From Larix kaempferi (lineage: Eukaryota; Streptophyta; Pinopsida; Pinales; Pinaceae), in the NCBI GenBank assembly GCA_027924585.1, contig BSBM01001387.1:496001-560000 (forward strand): a DNA stretch of 64,000 nucleotides. Direction: 5' to 3'. Each line of letters begins with the position of its first letter. The first letter of the stretch is position 1. The position numbers and the translations under genes were made by a program. A model generated the notes under the pieces. The model was given only the letters and a program-made list of their open reading frames with translations, did not search any database and was not told the DNA's origin. Of this stretch, positions 56,481 to 64,000 are shown one piece after another.

Positions 56481-57252
56481 CTTATTCTATTGTAGCCAAA
56501 AAAATGATATGCAAATGGCATTTTAAGAAATCCAAAAACTATGAATTTTGTCTTCCACTTTAACATATTTGTGACCTCAGACATAAGGAGTGTATCATCT
56601 TCACATAGTTCATTCATACCTAAAAAAAGAAAAGTGATTTGATAACAATTGATAACACAATTAAAAAATGGTAAACAAAAACATGTAAAAGAAAATGTTG
56701 GAAACCAGAACAAGTTGTCCTAGGTAACATAGTGGTGGCATTGAGTAATGGAACCTCCAAGTTCAGTTTCCAAAGCTGGCTAGTATGTACAAGTGAAGGA
56801 CTATGTCCCAACTAAACAAATATAAAAAGTGACAAAATCCCATATATTCCAGATAAGATATTTTGTTTAATATTCAAAACAAACTTAAGCTTATGGTTTT
56901 TCAAGCACATAATGGTGATTATGATCACCATACAACTTAGGCTAATAACTTTCTTGTCAAATTTATATTATAAAATATTGTATGTCAATAAAAATCAATA
57001 AAAATCATTGACATGATCCCATATGAAAACATGACATAAGGATGCAAATGTAACCTCTATATTACAATATTGAACATAACTAGTTAGGATTTCATATGAT
57101 ATCATTACTTTTAGAAGTCAATTGTTGCAGAACTCAAATGATTTGAAATTTGGTTTAAAAATAAATTTTACAAATGTTGAATATGCTATGTTAATTTAAT
57201 TATTTTGTTTGTATAAGTAATATTATATTAACAAAGAAAGTTTATAGGACTA

Positions 57253-58530
57253 TCAGTACAAAGATGGATTCAAAGGAACATAACCTCCCTTAATTCTAGA
57301 CCTTCTCAGACTAACCAAACTGCTAGAGGACTTTGTCTTACTTCTGTTCATAAGATAGATTGCCATTCTTCTGCATACATACTCAAGCTTTTCCCTGACA
57401 ATGCCACTCGGCCTATGACAACTAGTATACCTCTGACGCTTACTAAGACCAACATCAATAAGACCCATAATTGTTTCTGACTGAGAAACTAACAAACCGA
57501 ACATAATGATAAACATAAGCATAACAAAATGATAGACACAAGAGATAAATCTTCAAGCACCCGATTGGATTCCTTTCGTGGTAGGATTTTCTTCATTCGG
57601 TGGTGAGCTCAAGCAACCAATGCCACCTGTGTCCTTTGGGGTCAACTTGAATACCAAAATATGATCAATGACATTGATCTTCTTGTGCATGATTCAAGAG
57701 TCCACATGATGCTCCTTCCAATAGCTAACAAGATCAATGTCCCCTTCCTCCTTCAAATTGCGTTCCTGTAGTACACGGGCCAACATATTATTCACCACCC
57801 AATACAAAGCAACATAACGACCATACAGTGAGAGGTGGGAGGCGGTATTCCTTGGGTCATAAAACCAGTCTTCAAGCTCTTTGGCCTCCTCGACCAATTG
57901 TTCCTCATCTAAGTTTTCCCAAAGACCAACCTCTAGGTACTCCATTTCCTGCTAGACCTCATATGGAATGTTTGGGTTGAAGAAATAGGCCACTTAGGTA
58001 GCCCTTAGGCATGCTCTGGTCGTGCATCCACTCCCTTCCCCTTTTTTTCCTTTGTCAACATGACGATGACCCTTGCATTTCCTTTCCATGATTCCCAATA
58101 AACTGTTACCCCCTCCCCAATCCGAATACCACCAGCTGAGAGTCGGATGGCTTCTCTGATAGATTCCAAGCAATAGGAAACTTTTTGACGTAATCGACAT
58201 GCCCTTCCCCAGTGCATTTAAACATCTAACCCCACACATCATGATGATCATTGATGGAAAGCTACGCATTTCCAGTCAGTCTGGAAAATCCATGCATAAA
58301 TTTTCCCCTTGTGCCATAGTAATTACCCACACACAAAAAATAGTGTAGAGGCTTTGATCAAGTGCATGCATACATGTTGATACGACGACCTTTTGTCATC
58401 CACCCCCTCCACCTTAATAGTCTTAATTCCTTTCCCCAGATTGCCACACCTCCTCATCATGCATCTTGATGTGGCCACAAGTGGCCGTACCCCTTTCACC
58501 ATGATCATTAACTCGCACCCACATCCAGGA
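57253..58530 (-). pseudogene. Unrecognised minus-strand coding remnants
   Basis: Minus frames at 58508-58323, 58269-57994 (two competing frames), 57945-57694 (onward in frame past a stop to about 57560) and 57480-57253 look more like protein than the surrounding AT-rich DNA. The third reads EQLVEEAKELEDWFYDP and GRYVALYWVVNNMLARVLQERN. The last piece follows a TTTCTCAG acceptor-like site at 57481 and ends in two stops. I recognise no family. The pieces may be exons of one decayed gene or transposon ORF, but I could not make consistent splice phases. Confidence 0.35.
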
Positions 58531-58839
58531 AATTTAACAAAATTTTAGACCCAAATGTATGTTTGATTTTTTTTAGATAGAATACATGTTATTACCTATC
58601 ATAAAATTAAAAATTAAAAATCTCATTTCCCATAAGTAAAAAAATCCATTATACTCCACATAAACTAATAACATCTTTGAAGTAAGAATAAATATGAATC
58701 ACCTAAAATTATTCCACTCATAAAAACACAATCTATGTACATTCATATACCATGAAACATCCTTAGTACCAAGTATAGAAGCAATAAACTAAATAGGGAT
58801 TTGATTTAATGTGGTAAAGATTATAACTTAATTCTGATA

Positions 58840-59370
58840 GTGGTTTGGATTTACAAAAGTTATTAAGGTTTCATTTTAGCAGTTAAGGGCTATAGGAACT
58901 ATGGGTTAAGGGTTATAAACTTATAGAGATTAGGGGTTATAAGTAATAAGCAAAGGAAATGACTAATGGTAATAGGATTTATAGTGATTAAGAGTTATAA
59001 GGGGTACAAAGATAATGGGTTTTTGAGTTATAAGTATTTGAAATTATACAGATTAAGGTATTTATAGGTTTGTAATTATGTATCACATGGGTTAGTCATT
59101 ATAGGGGTAGGGGTTATACTCATTACATGTTATCGAGGTTCAGAGTTAATGGTTAGTTTTTATGGGTTAAGGATTAACGGTAAATATTATAAGTTTAATA
59201 TGGGTTACATGTTATAAGTTATGGATGTTAAGGATTTGGTGTTAGTGATTGGAGGTTATACTGGTTAGTTATTAATAATTGTTATAGAGGTTAGGTGATG
59301 AATGGGTCATACATTTTTATAGTTTATATATATTGTTAGTCATATTAATCAAGGTTAGGTGTTACAATGG
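58840..59370. repeat. GGTTA-rich degenerate tract
   Basis: Dozens of GGTTATA, GGGTTA, TTAAGG and GGTTAG words in one orientation, without a fixed period. No gene. It is not a plant telomere array, since TTTAGGG is not tandem here. Confidence 0.55.
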
Positions 59371-59399
59371 TTGGATTTTAACACAATACTAGTAAGGGG

Positions 59400-59640
59400 C
59401 TTGGCGGGTGCACAAAGATGGTCCCCAAATCCGTTGCAATGGGGACGTGCTAGCGGCAAAAAAAAACTACGCGTACGCACCTAAGACAGTGTGCACGCGC
59501 CGCTAAGTTCGGTACCGAACCGAGGCGCATGCGCGCTATGGTGGCGTGCACGCGTCCCTGTTAAAGAAAAAAAGCAGAGCAGAATGCCCCATTCTGCTAT
59601 TTGGACCTAAGAGCGACCCGAGCGCGACCTCCACCCCTGC
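59400..59640. promoter_or_regulatory. CpG-rich palindromic island upstream of a split gene
   Basis: CpG-dense sequence in an otherwise AT-rich, CpG-poor region. It includes GTTCGGTACCGAAC (perfect 14-bp palindrome), GCGCATGCGC, ACGCGTACGC, GTGCACGCG and the hairpin GCAGAATG-CCC-CATTCTGC near 59579. It lies just before a 5' untranslated exon, so it could be a promoter, or the subterminal part of a DNA transposon. Confidence 0.5.
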
Positions 59641-59867
59641 GTGCATGTCAATTGAGTGACCAAAGGAGGCCAAATCAACTCCCAAACCCACCAAATTCAC
59701 CCACAAACTCATCAACGCATCAATTGATAGGTAAATATCGAGTTTTTTTTCATTTTATTCATTCTTTGTGTCAATTTTTTGTTTTTTTTGGTTGATTTAA
59801 TTGTTAATAATTCCCAAATTTTTAAAACAGTGAACTAATTTTCAATTGCAGATTGTAAACTGAGACA

Positions 59868-62340
59868 ATGAGTGAACAAGATGTTAACCCCGAGTCCGGT
59901 GGAACAAAAAAAAACCCAAACCTTGGACCCAATGCCGAAGAAAACCATGAACAAAACCCAAATGCCGAACAAAATTTTGAACAAGATGACCTTAACCATT
60001 ATGTAAATGAAATGAGAGTGCACACTCGAGATCTAAGAAACTCGGGGGAACCATCTCGATTGTCTCTTTCCACGTCAATTGAGAGCTCAATTGACTCCCT
60101 CATCCATGCACATCGTCAATTGACCGACATGACTGAATTTAGAGCTAGGATGCGGGAGTATTACTCCACGGGCATTTCCAAGGAAGCAATAAAATATTTG
60201 AACATTACAAAAGCCCAATTATACAGTATGTTCACCGATCCAAAAACAAACGAACCACCGAACACTAGAAAGCCACGTGTCTGCATGGATTGGTGTCATT
60301 ACCAACCGTGGAGGGACAATTGGATGCAGAGGTGGTTCATGGTGTACGATAAACCTCCTTGCAATAATAGGGATGTTCCACAGTACTTCCTTTGGCAGCT
60401 GTGGGCTGATTTTTGCCTCGGTTTACATGTCAACTATTTTGACATAACCGAGTTCCAGGGTGTTGGGCATGGCTCTGCCCAAGATCGACCTACTGCCAGG
60501 AGGAACCCACTGAGAGGGCCACCAGCTCCTAGGTGTGACCCCAACCGCTCTCCCCAACCACCTTAGTTACCCCACAAGCTTGATCAGATCGAGGAGGTAA
60601 TGAGGAATGTTGCACGTGGACTCCTCAGACACACCTCCTTTGTAGCAACGACTACAGTGGAGAGGTCGGGTGACCCTGATAGAGATCTAGGTGCAGGGCC
60701 TTCACGACAGGGCCAGGATAGACCTGTGACCAGCGGTAGCCATGCTGGGCATTCCAGTTCGACGGGGACAGTGCCACATCTTTGTCCCCATTGCGCGCAC
60801 ATTTGCCCTGGCTCGATCAAGGGCTATTATATGGATCAGGTCAACAATTTTTTTAATGTGTTTTCAATCATCACTTGATAACTTGTAAAGTATTTTTAAA
60901 GTATTTTTGTTTGACTTAAACTATTATTTCAATGTACAGTTATTCAGAACTGATACACCAACATGGGAGAACGTAGGATCTCCCAACCTAGATGTAGCAA
61001 TGGCAGCTGCAACTGAAATTGCGGCACCTCACACGAAGGTATTTTCAGTACCTCACACAATATTGTTATTACTTATGTCATTTATATTACTTAAGTATTT
61101 ATATTTATGGCATACATGTTGATAGTTCGTACAATGTTTTTGAATATCTTGATTGCCTAAATAATGACTTGTTTAACATGTTCATAACATGCATTCATTT
61201 TGGTGTCTATAGGTGTTCCCTAACTACGGTGATCAACCATCCCCGCTTGGGATTGGCAGATCACCATAAACACAGGTACAATGTGTAGTTAAAAGCACAC
61301 TTTTAATTTGAATTGTTACGACTTAATATGGTTTAATTTATTGTTTGTTTACCAATTTGTGATATTACAAATGTATATGTAGGTGCCACCAACAGCTGCA
61401 GGTCCCCATTTTAGTCCTATGTTTCCACCCTCTCACATGAGTCCCCCCCCTCGCTTCCATCGAGACTCCTCCCTCCGTCCAACCCCTCCCTTCCATCTAG
61501 CCCCCCCTCTCCGGCCATACTCCCCCCTCCATCCATCCTCCCCCACTTGTCCACGCCCCCCTTCCTTCCATCTTCCCCTCTTCGTCCACAACCTCCCATT
61601 CGTCCATCATCCTCCCTCCATGCAGGACTGCCCTCCCATGCACCATCCCTCAACATCCCCCCTAGTCCTTTTCATTCGATACCCTCTATCATACAACCAA
61701 CAGGGGTTCATCATCCATGATGTCCTCCTCCACCCCATACCACCATGTCTTCTCCCACCATATCATCCCCAATTCCCGCCACTATTGTGGCATCTACTCT
61801 TCCGGTATCCTCATCTGTATCTCCAGTGGTTGCACCTGTAGTGGCTGCCACTACATCTGTGCCCCCCCCATGACTGCATCGGATTTGGTTGTCCAGCCAT
61901 ATGCTCCACCTACTAGCCCAGAATCCTAGCCATGTCCATCGTCGGAGGTGTTCACGGTGAGAATCAAGCTAATTTATGAAAATATTTTGATGCATTAACA
62001 AAAATTAATTTAAGCAATTATTACTTTTCAATGAAATGTTTGTTGTAAATGTTGTAGGCTGGAATTGCTGAGAGGCTCCGCAGATCCAGGACACCTGCCT
62101 CACGTTTCCCACTCGCATCAGAGGTGATTTATTTAAGATTCGAATTCTACATTTGTTTTATAAATGTGGTAAATTTTGCAAATGCTTGAAAATGACAGTA
62201 TCTTATATCATTTGTTCTAGAGCTCGGAGAGACGGTCTACTCTTAGATGGAGCAAGACCCGAGGCACCGGTAGCTCGAAGAGTAGGAAGATTGACTTTGG
62301 AGATGCACCTGGGAGTGACGGGGGTGGTCACAATGCTTGA
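59868..62340 (+). pseudogene. Decayed six-exon gene of unknown function
   Basis: The coding exons are 59868-60839, 60940-61038, 61213-61275, 61383-61956, 62058-62123 and 62221-62340 (TGA). All five introns have GT-AG ends and fall between codons. A 5' untranslated intron fits at 59731-59851. Exon 1 encodes an Asn/Glu-rich start, a helical region and a Trp-rich block (MDWCHYQPWRDNWMQRW, then QYFLWQLWADFCLGLHV), followed by a CPHCAHICPG Cys motif. Exon 4 is Pro/Ser-rich with C-runs that shift the frame. The last exon is basic, then Gly-rich (GSDGGGHNA). In-frame stops at 60564, in exon 3 (61267) and late in exon 4 make it a pseudogene. The layout suits an accessory ORF of a plant DNA transposon, or a host gene; I cannot tell. 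Confidence 0.6.
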
Positions 62341-64000
62341 CACACCATGTTATGTACATTAGCCATGATGTGGCACTTTTGTGCACCAGTTTCCATGTAC
62401 TTTGTATATACGGCACGAGTTGCCATGTATTTTGGATCTATGACATGAGTTGTTGCATTTTCTATAGGTCACGAGTTCCCATTGCATGTACATTGGGAAC
62501 CATGTTCCACTATTTTCCAGGAATTGTATATGTTTGGATGAGTTTTGTCGCCTTGATGTACATGGATTTTCAGTTATGTGATCTATATCGATGTTGTCTA
62601 TATTAATATCTTGTTGTCTAATGTTGTTGTCTCATGTTGTGTCTATCATGATGTGATGTTGTCTAAATTTGGTTTTTACTTCTATCCATCCATGGCATGC
62701 GGTCTTAAGTTTTGGTACCAATGATGTCCATGCATTAGTTGATAATGTGAATCAACCTGAAGCTTACCTAGATCTTAGAAGAGAAGTTGGATATCATAGT
62801 TCAGCTTGGTTTATCTTTCCACATGTAAAATCTTGTAATGGTATCTATGTTAAGAAAACATTATAAACATAGGCTAACTGAAACAAAATCATGTGTGAGA
62901 ATTAATCTAAAAACAAATGGAATAAATGGATGGACAAATCACACCTCATGGCACATAAGATATATATTGGGAACTTGAGTACTAGGAAAAGAATACTTAA
63001 AAATAGAAAATGTCCATTGTTATCAAAAGGTTAAAATGAGATCCAACATGATTTTTAATAACTCTACATAATGAGATCCAAAATGTCCATACTCTACATA
63101 ATGAAATGTCATCACTAGTATTTATATTGACCATTTTGTCTACTTAAGAACATGCAACAAATTAATAATTATGTTATGGAATAATTTCTTAATCAATTGT
63201 CACCATACAAATAGGATAACCTTGAGCACAATGTATAGTAAGCTCATTAATTCTCACTCACAGATATAGCCACCTTTGATTTGATGACCATCACATCCAC
63301 TACCATTTACAATTAGGACTTCCTTAATTTATCATTATGTGATAGCGATCTAATATTATGTAGACACATTGACTTAAACACATATAGTTGACATTACAAT
63401 AAATGACTACCATGAGGTGTATTTGTGAGGCTCTGTCCACCTCAACACACCAACTTGTTACCCCAATACCCCAAATGCTTTCGAATTTTGTCTGGAAGGG
63501 ATTTAGGGGTATTAGGACATCCTAATTCATCTACTGGACACTCAGACATTTGTTAAAGACATTTAGGACTTGCATTACATCAATGGAGTCACACATACAC
63601 CCTCATCAAGTTGCATGCATCCATTAGTGCGCCATCAACACTAGAACATGTAAGCATTACTACATGTTGGACTAAGCTTTACTAATGTTATGATAATATT
63701 AGGTTTTCCATCCATTGAGAAGGTTATCATAGGTGTGCATATCCACCATATAAAAATCTTCATGGTGCATGTTATTTCAGACCATTAGGTTTCTAAATTA
63801 GGTATTCGGTGCTAGGTACAACGGTTTTCTAGTTGATGATGGACCCTTGCTATATAGATGAGGTACTATGCATATATGTGTATAGTGATTTGGATTCAAA
63901 TGTATGCACATGGATATACATGTACAATGAAAATGATTTAATTTTTTATATGTATTATAATTAGGGCTAGATCTTAGGCTACATAATAGGGTTTCATTGT
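62341..64000. other. AT-rich DNA without a recognised gene
   Basis: Short degenerate repeats with CACGAGTTGCCATGTA-like words lie at 62345-62500 and TGTTGTCTAATGTTG words at 62590-62670. The rest to the window end has no coding frame or element end that I can support. Confidence 0.5.

Noticed and set aside
56477-56811. Small minus-strand genes
   Set aside because: Acceptor-like sites and short open frames exist, but composition is AT-rich and no domain or consistent exon joining was found.
58840-59370. Interstitial telomere array
   Set aside because: The plant unit TTTAGGG is not tandemly repeated here; only loose GGTTA words occur.
61383-61841. Independent proline-rich gene
   Set aside because: It lies exactly in exon 4 of the split gene. 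The long Pro/His reading is an off-frame product of the C-rich sequence; other frames give the more natural Pro/Ser/Thr-rich reading before and after C-run slips.

Overview
This window is nuclear DNA from a land plant, most likely a large-genome gymnosperm such as a conifer; that last step is an inference from element style. It contains almost nothing but LTR retrotransposons inserted into one another, with AT-rich decayed DNA between them. PBS sites match plant initiator tRNA-Met and tRNA-Asp, all coding regions are broken, and introns are GT-AG. I saw no tRNA, rRNA, CRISPR or bacterial-type operon, and no clearly functional host gene.

Layout. (1) 1-20672: a decayed minus-strand Ty3/gypsy element. 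Its gag, RNase H and integrase fragments lie at 590-2774, its leader at 9671-11695, and its 5' LTR is split into 11711-12936 and 20546-20672. Two elements are nested in it: a structurally complete minus-strand Ty1/copia element (3057-9665, TSD CATTT) and a plus-strand non-autonomous LTR element (12937-20540, TSD TTATA). The second carries one long unrecognised reading frame in place of gag-pol. (2) 20928-55690: a plus-strand Athila/Tat-like Ty3/gypsy element (TSD CTTGT, tRNA-Asp-type PBS) with gag-pol plus a long extra ORF in the env position. Its 3' LTR is split at 32613/55125 by a second plus-strand Tat-like element (32614-55124, TSD TAGCG). That element is in turn interrupted by a minus-strand gag-protease-only element (44231-50926, TSD TGACY). 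(3) 55691-64000: AT-rich DNA with minisatellites, minus-strand coding remnants at 57253-58530, a CpG-rich palindromic island at 59400-59640, and a decayed six-exon plus-strand gene at 59868-62340.

The most unusual unit is the inner Tat-like element. Its two copies of a block starting TG-TTGCTCACAC each hold a terminal hairpin, a cluster of TTGCGG/CCGCAA motifs, a 92-bp leader intron and a large ORF (ORF1) of no known function. The TSD and the TG/CA ends are best explained if this block is a roughly 5.3-kb LTR that itself encodes ORF1. The 5' copy would have lost its tail and been joined in frame to gag. The pol gene also has a second RNase H domain between protease and reverse transcriptase. 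Every coding region is inactivated, mostly by stop codons that could come from C-to-T changes, as expected of old, heavily methylated repeats.
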